A stretch of DNA of 64,000 nt from Tautonia plasticadhaerens. Its GTDB lineage: Bacteria; Planctomycetota; Planctomycetia; Isosphaerales; Isosphaeraceae. The stretch covers positions 4,154,001 to 4,218,000 of the forward strand of contig NZ_CP036426.1 in the NCBI RefSeq assembly GCF_007752535.1. Direction: 5' to 3'. A model generated the notes under the pieces. It had not been told where the DNA came from. It saw nothing but the letters and a program-made list of their open reading frames with translations, and did no database searches. Below are positions 32,478 through 39,962 of the stretch, in pieces; position 1 is the stretch's first letter, and every line of letters begins with the position of its first letter. The translations under genes and the position numbers were made by a program.

Positions 32478-33875
32478 TCACCTCGGACGGGAATCCCCGC
32501 CCTCATCGACCCGGACCAGCACCCGCCCATACCGGGTCAGGGGCGGATCGCCGTCGTCCGTGACCGTCAGCAGGACCGGGATCGTGCGCGCCGAGGCATC
32601 CGGGTTGATCGTGAGCCGGGCCAGGCCCGATCCCAGGTCCTCGATGGGGATCGCCTCGGCGTCGGCCGGTTGCGGGTACACCGACCAGGCAAAGCTCAAT
32701 TCGTCGCCGTCCGGGTCGGATGAGGCCCCGGCGTCCAGGGTGATCACCCCTCCGGGCGACACGGACCGATCCCGCTCGCCTGCGATGCGGACGACCGGCG
32801 GGTGGTTGGCCTGCTCGTAGGGCTCGGCGCACCAGTCGAGCCGGGCCCGGAAGTCGGCCTGGAACGCCGGGCGCCACCTGTAGACCGATGACATCCTCGG
32901 GTCGGGGTCTCCCGAGGTGTCCAGGTCGGCGTCGGCCACGTCGGCGAGCCGGTGCCCCTCGCCCTCGAACCGGCCGCCCCAGCTTCCCAGCCAGGGGTCC
33001 TCGGTGTCGCCCAGGCCGTTGGGGATCAGCGAGAGGAACGACGGCGTGTCCCCCTCCTTGATCCCCCGCACCCTGCCCAGCGTCCTCGACCAGATGTCGC
33101 CACCGTCGTAGTCCGGGTAGAGGTCGCCCAGCGGGCCGTGGCCGTGGATGTGCTCCCGGACCCAATCGGAGGAGACCAACTCCGGATCGCCGCCCCGGTA
33201 CATGCCCCGATAGGCCCGCCGCTGGATGATCGTATACAGGCCGGGGAACTCGTCCCTGATCCAGGGGCCGGTCGCGTCCTGGTCGCCGATCGAGTGGACC
33301 CGGAGCCTGGCGAGGAATCGGTCGAGGTCCTCGGGGCTCCGATCCGCTCGCACCCGCCAGAGGGCCTGAGCCAGGTCGGCGGAACCGCCCCAGATCAGGA
33401 CCCAGAGCGGCCGGGGGTCATCCCGGTCCACGACCTCGATGATCCAGTCGGAGCCTTCTGTGTCCTTGCCCTCTCCGACGCTCTGCTCGACCGGGACGTT
33501 CGGCCCAGCGATCGGTCGGCCCGCCTTGATTATCCCGGCGAGGTCCGAGGCCGGCGGATAGCGATCGTCATGGAGCAAGAGGTTGGGCAGGGCTTCGCCG
33601 TAGGCGTCCACCACCCGACGGATCAGGTCGGGCCGGACCCGCTGCCCGTGCCCGAGGTTGGACGAGGCGATCAGCCCCTCGATGTCGAAGTCGTTGGTGT
33701 AGAACATGAGCCGGATCACCGACTGGCCGTCGTCCGGCTCGGCGACCCCGGCGGTCAGGCTGCCGATGTCCGTCAGGACGACCAGCCGGGGCCGATCGGG
33801 CGGGTCGGCCGCCGAAGCCTGGCCCGTGAGGCATGCCAGCAGCGGCAGGAGCCGGAGGAGATGGTCCATGGTCAT
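32478..33875 (-). CDS. Secreted DUF1593 (nucleoside hydrolase-like) protein
   Basis: This 465-residue protein has a signal peptide (LLRLLPLLACLTGQASA). RLVVLTDIGSLTAGVAEPDD mirrors the Asp-rich calcium site of nucleoside hydrolases, followed by RLMFYTNDFDIEGLIAS and GSDWIIEVVDRDDPRPLWVL. The C-terminal PKD/cadherin-like domain has ASSDPDGDELSFAWSVYP and PVLLTVTDDGDPPLTRYGR. The start overlaps the previous stop by 4 bp. It is paralogous to the gene at 35089-36489 but carries an extra LTAG insertion in the first motif. Likely exported glycosidase-like enzyme; substrate unknown. Confidence 0.8.
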   Translation of the reverse strand: MTMDHLLRLLPLLACLTGQASAADPPDRPRLVVLTDIGSLTAGVAEPDDGQSVIRLMFYTNDFDIEGLIASSNLGHGQRVRPDLIRRVVDAYGEALPNLLLHDDRYPPASDLAGIIKAGRPIAGPNVPVEQSVGEGKDTEGSDWIIEVVDRDDPRPLWVLIWGGSADLAQALWRVRADRSPEDLDRFLARLRVHSIGDQDATGPWIRDEFPGLYTIIQRRAYRGMYRGGDPELVSSDWVREHIHGHGPLGDLYPDYDGGDIWSRTLGRVRGIKEGDTPSFLSLIPNGLGDTEDPWLGSWGGRFEGEGHRLADVADADLDTSGDPDPRMSSVYRWRPAFQADFRARLDWCAEPYEQANHPPVVRIAGERDRSVSPGGVITLDAGASSDPDGDELSFAWSVYPQPADAEAIPIEDLGSGLARLTINPDASARTIPVLLTVTDDGDPPLTRYGRVLVRVDEGGDSRPR

Positions 33876-34993
33876 CGCTCCTTGCCGTAGGCCCTCGGGT
33901 CCAGCAGGACCTCCATCGTGAACTCCTTGGCCCGCCGCTCGTTCTCGGGCGTGAACGAGGTGACGTGCAGCACCTCGCCGCCCCGGATTTCCATCAAGGC
34001 GGCGTCGGCGAACAGGCCCGGCAGCCAGGCGTGTATGAACGTCCCGTCCAGGTAGCCATCCGCCTTCCGCTCGCCTGGGCTGTACTCGGGGCGGTTGCGG
34101 AACTGGAGGACCATGTAGTCGAGCAGCGGGACGCCCAGGTCGGTCAGCAGACGCCACTCCCCGCTGCTCGGGCCGTTGTCCTCGGCCTCGCAGTGCTCGG
34201 GCCGGGGGAGGACCCGCCACTGGTCCTGGCAGGGCTTGGGTATCCACCAGTGGTCGTCGCCCCAACTGACCACCCGGAAGTGCCGGGCCACCAGTTCGGA
34301 GGCCCAGCGGTAGTGCCCGTTGTAGACCTTCAGGTCGGTGTGGTAGACGACGCACTTGCCGGCGATGCCCGGGTCGAGCGTGTAGGCCGAGGCCAGCGTG
34401 GCGCCCTGGCCCCCGATGTTGACGATCAGCGGGCGGCCCGGGTCCTTCTCGAACTGCTCGTTGATGAGCCGGACGTAGAGGCGTGCCCCCGCCGAGCCCT
34501 TCCGCTCGCCGGCCTGCTCGCTCTCGGCCTCCGTGCCGACGGTGATGGGCGGGATGCGGCCCATCCGCATGCCGGACGCCTCGGCGTTGGCCCGGGAGTC
34601 GAGGGCCGTCTGCGTCCACTCCGGCTTCGAGAAGCCCCAGAAGTCGGTGAGGACCGGCGTGACGATCAGGCCGGTGAGGTCCATCTCGCCGAGGCTGGCC
34701 ATGGCGTAGGCCCACTCGTCGTCGAACACGTCGTCGTAGACATCGTTGTCGTAGATGACCGGGTTGGTGACCGCCTCGCCCTGCTTGACCGTGATGCCGT
34801 GGACATAGAGGCCCGGCGGGTAGCCGGGGCGGTCGAAGCCCCAGTCGCCGACGGTCGGCTCCTGGTTCTGACCCCAGTCGGTGGTGCGCGGGTTCCTCCG
34901 TGACGCCTGGCCCGGGGCGGTGCTGCCGAGGAGACAGAGGACGGCCAGGCAGAAGGCGACGGTCCCGAAGCCATTCGAGCGAGAGATTGCCAT
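33872..34993 (-). CDS. Secreted nucleoside hydrolase-like protein
   Basis: I use the ATG at 34993 because a signal peptide follows (VAFCLAVLCLLGSTAPGQA). The 373-residue product has NPVIYDNDVYDDVFDDEWAY, a divergent Asp-rich metal site, then LGEMDLTGLIVTPVLTDFWG, RPLIVNIGGQGATLASAYTL and FADAALMEIRGGEVLHVTSF. It belongs to the inosine-uridine nucleoside hydrolase-like fold but differs strongly from its two DUF1593 neighbours. Its stop overlaps the start of the downstream DUF1593 gene. The three genes form one minus-strand operon of exported hydrolases. Confidence 0.75.
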   Translation of the reverse strand: MAISRSNGFGTVAFCLAVLCLLGSTAPGQASRRNPRTTDWGQNQEPTVGDWGFDRPGYPPGLYVHGITVKQGEAVTNPVIYDNDVYDDVFDDEWAYAMASLGEMDLTGLIVTPVLTDFWGFSKPEWTQTALDSRANAEASGMRMGRIPPITVGTEAESEQAGERKGSAGARLYVRLINEQFEKDPGRPLIVNIGGQGATLASAYTLDPGIAGKCVVYHTDLKVYNGHYRWASELVARHFRVVSWGDDHWWIPKPCQDQWRVLPRPEHCEAEDNGPSSGEWRLLTDLGVPLLDYMVLQFRNRPEYSPGERKADGYLDGTFIHAWLPGLFADAALMEIRGGEVLHVTSFTPENERRAKEFTMEVLLDPRAYGKER

Positions 34994-35088
34994 GGGAGGG
35001 TAGGTCCTGGTGCGTGCGGATTCGTCGCCCCCGACGACGGGGCGATCACGCCTGCCGGCTCGCCATGATGCCGCCTGCGTCGGGAGGA

Positions 35089-36489
35089 TCAACGCCGGTC
35101 CTTGCTGCCGGACGGCTCGAAGGTAATCCGCACCCTCCGGTAGTGGGTCAGGGCTGGCGTGCCGTCATCGGTCACCTTGAGGATGACGTGGGCGACATGC
35201 GGCTCCTCGACTCCCGGGGCCGTGAGGCGGGCCTGCTCCTTGTCGGCGTCCTTGATCTCCAGCGGCCCCCGATACGTGCCGGCCTCCGGGTAGAACATCC
35301 ACTCGTATGAAATTTGATCCCCGTCCGGGTCGGAGGAGCCGGCGGCGTCGAGCCGGACGACCTCTCCGGCCTTGGCGTGAAGCTCCTCGGCGTGCCCCAG
35401 GCTTGCCACGGGCGGGTGGTTGGCCTCCTCATGCGGCTGGACGCACCAGTCCATCCGGGCGGCGAAGTCGTCCTGGTACGCCTCCCGCCAGCGCCAGATC
35501 GTCGCCTGTCCCGTGGTGTAAGCCTTGCCATCGGACCCGACGACCGTATCGGCGGTGTTGGTGTAGAAGCCGTTTTGCTCCTCGTAGCGCCCGCCCCAGC
35601 CGCCCCACTCCGGGTGCTCCGGGGCGTTCAACCCGTTGGGGATCAGGAACAGGAACGACGGCGTGTCTCCCTCCATGATGTAGGCGGTGTCGGGGTAGAG
35701 TTTGCCCAGCGGCCCGTGGCCGTGCTGGACGTTGGCGTCGATCCAGTCGTTGGAGACCAGCGAGAAGTCCGGCCCCTCGAACTTGTAGTGCTTCTCCCCG
35801 GAGATGCCGGACCATGTGGCGCTGGCGTAGTCGCAGCCGGGGCTGACGATGTAGAAGAGGTCCGGGAACGTCTCCCGCATCCAGGGGCCGGCGTCGTCCT
35901 GGTCGGAGATCGTGTAGACCCGCAGCCTGGCGATGAACCGCTCGACCTCCTCGGGGCTTCGGGTCTGCTTGACCTTCCAGAGGGCCTGGGCCAGCGTGTT
36001 GGCCCCGCCCCAGATCGGCACCCAGAGCGGCCGGGGGTCGTCCCGGTCGGCGACCTCGATGATCCAGTCCGAGCCCTCGGAGTCCTTCCCCGCGCCGACG
36101 CCGGCCATGCCGAACTCGGCTCGCCCCTCCTTGATCCGCTCCCGGAGGGATGCCTCGGTCGGGTAGCCGTCGGCATGCTTGATCAGGTTCTCCCGGACCT
36201 GGCCGTAGGCGGCGACCCGCTCGATGATCATCTCAGGGTTGATGCGGTCCTTGAGCCAGGTGGAGGTGGTGGCGACGAGGCCCTCCACGTCGAACTCGTT
36301 GGTGTAGAGCAGGAACCGGACCATCGACTGCGAGTCGTCCGGCTCGTTGCCGATGTCCGTCAGCACCAGCACCCGCCGCTGCTCCGGCTCGGGGCCATCG
36401 TCGGCGTGGCTCGGAAGCGCCATGGTGGGCAGCAACAGACTCGCCAGGACCGGGACGGCCCACCGCCCGCACCTCCTCGACTCGATCAT
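35089..36489 (-). CDS. Secreted DUF1593 (nucleoside hydrolase-like) protein
   Basis: The ATG at 36489 follows GGGGAG at good spacing, giving 466 residues with a signal peptide (AVPVLASLLLPTMALPSHA). Key stretches are RVLVLTDIGNEPDDSQSMVR (metal-site Asp residues), FLLYTNEFDVEGLVATTSTW, GSDWIIEVADRDDPRPLWVP and GDTPSFLFLIPNGLNAPEHP. A C-terminal PKD-like domain has GSSDPDGDQISYEWMFYPEA. It is the first gene of the operon and the closest to the standard DUF1593 sequence. In this family the fold suggests N-glycosidic bond cleavage outside the cytoplasm. Confidence 0.85.
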   Translation of the reverse strand: MIESRRCGRWAVPVLASLLLPTMALPSHADDGPEPEQRRVLVLTDIGNEPDDSQSMVRFLLYTNEFDVEGLVATTSTWLKDRINPEMIIERVAAYGQVRENLIKHADGYPTEASLRERIKEGRAEFGMAGVGAGKDSEGSDWIIEVADRDDPRPLWVPIWGGANTLAQALWKVKQTRSPEEVERFIARLRVYTISDQDDAGPWMRETFPDLFYIVSPGCDYASATWSGISGEKHYKFEGPDFSLVSNDWIDANVQHGHGPLGKLYPDTAYIMEGDTPSFLFLIPNGLNAPEHPEWGGWGGRYEEQNGFYTNTADTVVGSDGKAYTTGQATIWRWREAYQDDFAARMDWCVQPHEEANHPPVASLGHAEELHAKAGEVVRLDAAGSSDPDGDQISYEWMFYPEAGTYRGPLEIKDADKEQARLTAPGVEEPHVAHVILKVTDDGTPALTHYRRVRITFEPSGSKDRR

Positions 36490-36731
36490 GGCCATCTCCC
36501 CGAGCGTCGATGCGTCTCGCCCCCATGCCTCGGTCCGGGGGGCCAAAAGGGGTATGATAGCGGGCCCCGCCGGAGGGGGACATCGACTCCCGGCTGGCGG
36601 TGCCCCTCTCTCGATTTCCCAGCGGGATCGGAACGGGGCCGAGGGCCGGGCGTGATCCGGGTCGCTGAGGTGGCCTTGCCCGGGGGCGGTTCAACCGACC
36701 GAGGTCGGCGTCGTGGGAGGGGGCGGGGACG

Positions 36732-37664
36732 ATGAGGATCGCCATCCTGGGGGCCGGGGGCGTCGGCGGCTACTACGGCGGCCTGCTGGCCCGCGCCGGC
36801 CACGATGTCGTCATGCTGGCCCGGGGGCCGCACCTGGACGCACTCCGACGGCGGGGCATCGAGGTCCGCACGCCGGAGGGGGCCTTCACCGCCCCGGTCC
36901 AGGCCACCGATGCCCCGGAGGCCCTTGGCCGGGCCGACTACGCCGTCGTCGCCGTCAAGAACTACTCCCTGCCGGAAGTCGCCCCGGCGGCGCGTGCCCT
37001 GGCCGAGGACGGTGCGGTGGTCCTACCGCTGCTCAACGGCGTCGAGGTGGTCGAGCGGCTGGTCAAGCTCGGCGTACCCGCCGACAGCGTGCTCGGCGGC
37101 CTGACCGCCATCAGTGCCGCCAGGGTCGGGCCGGGCGTCGTCGAGCGCTACAGCACGCTCCAGCGGGTCGTGGTCGGCGAGGTGGCCGGCGGGGTCTCCG
37201 AGCGGGCCGAGCGGATCGCCTCGGCCTTGCGGCAGGCCGGGGCCGAGGCCCTGGTCAGCGGCGACATCGCCGTGGAGGTGTGGCGGAAGTTCGCCTTCAT
37301 CGCCTCGATGGCGGCGGCCTGCGGCCTGGCCCGCTCGCCGATCGGCCCGCTGTGGGAGACGGCCCCGGGCCGCTTGCTGATCGGGCGGCTGGTGCGGGAG
37401 GCGGTGGCCGTGGCCCGTGCCCGGGGCGTGGCCCTTCCCGAGGGGGAGGAGGAGAGCATCCTGCGGTTCTTCGGGACACTGCCCCCGGACATGAAACCGA
37501 GCTTGCTGCTGGACGTGGAGGCCGGCGGCCCGACGGAGATCGACGACCTCAGCGGGGCGGTCTCCCGTCTGGGGAGGCTCTCCGGGGTCGAGACGCCGGT
37601 GCATGACACGGCGACGGCGGCCCTGGGAGGTCGGGGTTGGGATGAGGCCGAGGCTGGGGGATGA
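36732..37664 (+). CDS. 2-dehydropantoate 2-reductase-like protein (ApbA/PanE family)
   Basis: This 310-residue protein, normal length, has an N-terminal Rossmann motif RIAILGAGGVGGYYGGLLAR, then DYAVVAVKNYSLPEVAPAAR, VVLPLLNGVEVVERL and VEVWRKFAFIASMAAACGLA, which carries the conserved Lys. PPDMKPSLLLDVEAGGPTEI and DDLSGAVSRLGRLSGVETPV are the C-terminal signature. PanE reduces ketopantoate to pantoate with NADPH for coenzyme A synthesis. Paralogues with other keto substrates exist, so the pathway is likely but not certain. It is divergent from the DUF1593 operon. Confidence 0.85.
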   Translation: MRIAILGAGGVGGYYGGLLARAGHDVVMLARGPHLDALRRRGIEVRTPEGAFTAPVQATDAPEALGRADYAVVAVKNYSLPEVAPAARALAEDGAVVLPLLNGVEVVERLVKLGVPADSVLGGLTAISAARVGPGVVERYSTLQRVVVGEVAGGVSERAERIASALRQAGAEALVSGDIAVEVWRKFAFIASMAAACGLARSPIGPLWETAPGRLLIGRLVREAVAVARARGVALPEGEEESILRFFGTLPPDMKPSLLLDVEAGGPTEIDDLSGAVSRLGRLSGVETPVHDTATAALGGRGWDEAEAGG

Positions 37665-37690
37665 GCGGGGAGAGGTGGGCGACTCGGCGC

Positions 37691-37728
37691 AAAAAGAACG
37701 GGAGGGTCATGCTCGATGGCCCTCCCGT
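37691..37728 (-). terminator. Intrinsic terminator of the RRM gene
   Basis: The stem ACGGGAGGGTCAT (37698-37710) pairs with ATGGCCCTCCCGT (37716-37728), with one G-T pair and a 5-nt loop. On the minus strand it is followed directly by a U-rich run (TTCTTTTT, 37698-37691), so it fits the minus-strand RRM gene ending at 37756. It may also stop the convergent reductase gene. Confidence 0.8.
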
Positions 37729-37755
37729 CATTCACCTCAAGGAGGCGGAAATCGG

Positions 37756-38073
37756 TCAGTAGGTCCGAACGTATCCGCCGCCGTAGCCACGACCGCCGCC
37801 GTAGCCGCCGCCGACGCCGGCACGGGCCTCACGGGGCTTGGCCTCGTTGACCGTCAGCCGACGGCCCCCGTACTCGTGGTCGTGCAAGGTGTCGATGGCC
37901 GCCTGGGCGGCATGGGCGTCGTCCATCTCGACGAAGCCGAAGCCCCGGCTGCGGCCGGTCTCCCGGTCCTCGACGACCTGGGCGCTGGCGACTTCGCCGA
38001 ACCCGGCGAACAACTCTTCGAGGTCGGGACCGGTGGCCTGGAACGGCAGGTTCCCGACGTACAGCTTCTTCAA
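37756..38073 (-). CDS. Glycine-rich RRM RNA-binding protein
   Basis: This 105-residue protein is a single RRM domain: RNP2 KKLYVGNLPFQAT, DLEELFAGFGEVASAQVVED, RNP1 SRGFGFVEM, and AAIDTLHDHEYGGRRLTVNE. A short Gly/Tyr-rich tail (GGGYGGGRGYGGGY) follows. Bacterial members of this type bind single-stranded RNA and are often cold-induced; regulation here is not visible. A second, longer-tailed paralogue lies at 57783-58139. Confidence 0.9.
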   Translation of the reverse strand: MKKLYVGNLPFQATGPDLEELFAGFGEVASAQVVEDRETGRSRGFGFVEMDDAHAAQAAIDTLHDHEYGGRRLTVNEAKPREARAGVGGGYGGGRGYGGGYVRTY

Positions 38074-38524
38074 GGCGCTTCTCTTCTTCGAACGGATCGG
38101 AGGGACCCAACGATCTCTTTCCGGGTCCCGGGAGAAAGGGGCCGACTAGGCGGCCCGTCAGGCGGAAAGGCGAGGGAGGCAGGCGAGGGCGATACCAAAA
38201 GGATCAACGTCGCAGGCTCGATCGTTCTTCTACCTGGGGATACTACGTCGCCATGATCGGAAAGGGTCGCCCCGCCGGGAAGATTGTCCGAGGTCCCCGA
38301 TTTCAGGGGTAAACAGGGCGAGCCGACAGCCCGACCGGGCCGGGGTGGACGACTCGGGTCGGGATTCCCCTCGCACGACAGGCCCGACCCGATGGCAGAT
38401 CGAGCCCGGCGGTGGGATGATCGGGCCGGAATGGTCTGCTGATCCGGTGACGGTCCGGGATCGGCCCTTGGCCTTGCCCCGCCCCCGACTGTGCTGCCGA
38501 TCCCCGATCCACGAGGAGGCCGCC
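38074..38524. other. Divergent intergenic region of the RRM gene
   Basis: These 451 bp lie between the minus-strand RRM gene and the plus-strand gene at 38525. A CCGGGTCCCGGG palindrome near 38128-38140 sits in the RRM leader. Frames crossing the region have no coding character. The long leader (including an AT-richer part at 38195-38255) is compatible with post-transcriptional control, but no named element is recognisable. Confidence 0.45.
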
Positions 38525-38755
38525 ATGGCGACGGACGAGGAACTCAAGCGGGCCTTGAAGGCGTTCAAGAAGCGGCTGAAGCTGACCCGGCTCGACGACG
38601 AGTCGGGGCTCAGCCGGGGCGGCGGGAAGAGGTCGGCGATCACCGGCATTACGCCCCCGCCGGGGCATCCGGCCGGCGTCTGGGAGGAACTCGTGGCCCG
38701 GGGCAAGCTGCGGCGCGACATGGGCGGCACCTATGCCCTGGTGGAGGGGGCCTGA
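38525..38755 (+). CDS. Small conserved-looking cytoplasmic protein
   Basis: The ATG at 38525 follows GAGGAGG. The 76-residue product begins with a basic helix (TDEELKRALKAFKKRLKLTR) and then DDESGLSRGGGKRSAITGIT, PPPGHPAGVWEELVARGKLR. The pattern of an N-terminal charged helix and a winged-helix-like second half suggests a small nucleic-acid-binding or adaptor protein. I do not know its name. Confidence 0.65.
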   Translation: MATDEELKRALKAFKKRLKLTRLDDESGLSRGGGKRSAITGITPPPGHPAGVWEELVARGKLRRDMGGTYALVEGA

Positions 38756-38940
38756 AGGCCAGTCCGGTTGGCCGCTGTCCGGACTGGGGATCGCATCGGA
38801 CGGGACAGTCTCGGACGCCTCCACGAGACAATCTCCCCGGAGGGTCGGACCTCCGGGGTCTCCGTTGCACCGGGCAGGCGGCCCCGTATCCTGGAGTTGG
38901 AGCGTTACTGCCCATCCCGTGACCGAGGGGAGCCGCAGCC

Positions 38941-39081
38941 ATGCCGGACTCGAACGAGCCGCAGGACCGCCCCGAGGGCAAGACGGTCTACCTCCCCGCC
39001 TCGCCCGACACGCCGGACATCCCGCTGGCCGACACCGAGGAGCCCGCCGAACCGAGGCCGGGAGAACCGATCGCGCCCTAG
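38941..39081 (+). CDS. Short Pro/Glu-rich protein ending at an in-frame amber codon
   Basis: This 46-residue frame runs from the ATG at 38941 to TAG at 39079-39081 (DRPEGKTVYLPASPDTPDIP, EEPAEPRPGEPIAP). After the TAG the same frame continues with identical composition (APPPETPDEPIDEGAIVPD) to TGA at 39141. It looks like a 65-residue acidic protein with a nonsense change (for example CAG to TAG). Disordered; function unknown. Confidence 0.45.
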   Translation: MPDSNEPQDRPEGKTVYLPASPDTPDIPLADTEEPAEPRPGEPIAP

Positions 39082-39200
39082 GCCCCGCCGCCGGAGACGC
39101 CCGACGAGCCGATCGACGAGGGGGCCATCGTCCCGGATTGAGGCAAGCTCGGGGCAGTGACGGCGACATCGACCACGGCGCACAGCCCAGCGGGGCACCC

Positions 39201-39908
39201 ATGGCCCAGGACTTCACCGATGCGGCGACGGCGCGGGCCTGGGACGCCGACCCGGCGGCCCGGAACCCGGCCCGCACCGAGCAACTCGACCTCCTGCTGA
39301 CGATCATCGAGCAGGAGCACCGACCCGGCACGGCCATCCTCGACATCGGCATGGGCTCCGGGCGGGTCGAGGAGTCACTCTTCGGGCGCCTCCCCGAGGT
39401 CCACGTCGTCGGCATCGACCACTCCGAGGCGATGCTGGGCCTGGCCGCCGGGCGGCTGGCCCCCTGGCGGGGCCGCTACCAGGCCATCCGCCACGACCTG
39501 ACCGACCTCGGCTCGCTGGAGTTGCCATCGGGGCCATACCCGATCGTCTTCAGCGTCCAGACGCTCCACAACCTCGCCGACCGGCACAAGGTCGGGGTCG
39601 TCGCCCGGGTCTTCGATGCCCTCATGCCGGGCGGGCTGTTCCTGCTGCTGGATCGCATCGCCGTCGAGCCACCGGGGCTGTTCCCCAGCTACCGGGCCCT
39701 TTGGGAGCGGCTGGGCCGGGTCCATGGGACCGCCCTGGCCGAGGGTCGGACCTATGCCGAGCACCTCGATGTCCTGGCCGATCAGGGCGACCGGCCCGCC
39801 GACCTGGAGGGTCACCTCGCCTGGTTCCGGGGTGCCGGCTTCGAGGCGGCCTGCCTGCACCTTCACGCCAACCGGGCGCTGATCGTGGGGCGGAAGTCCG
39901 GCGGCTGA
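39201..39908 (+). CDS. Class I SAM-dependent methyltransferase
   Basis: This 235-residue protein has motif I AILDIGMGSGRVEESLF, motif II acidic loop VVGIDHSEAMLGLA, QAIRHDLTDLGSLELPSG, FSVQTLHNLADRHKVGVVAR and DALMPGGLFLLLDRIAVEPP. The order is the full Rossmann-like methyltransferase fold. The C-terminal part (GHLAWFRGAGFEAACLHLHA) completes it, so unlike the other two methyltransferase genes here it is not truncated. The substrate is unknown; small-molecule O- or N-methylation is likely. Confidence 0.8.
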   Translation: MAQDFTDAATARAWDADPAARNPARTEQLDLLLTIIEQEHRPGTAILDIGMGSGRVEESLFGRLPEVHVVGIDHSEAMLGLAAGRLAPWRGRYQAIRHDLTDLGSLELPSGPYPIVFSVQTLHNLADRHKVGVVARVFDALMPGGLFLLLDRIAVEPPGLFPSYRALWERLGRVHGTALAEGRTYAEHLDVLADQGDRPADLEGHLAWFRGAGFEAACLHLHANRALIVGRKSGG

Positions 39909-39962
39909 CCTCGCCCGGCATAGAGGCTCCATCAGGGTATTGGCCTGCGGCCCTACGACTCC

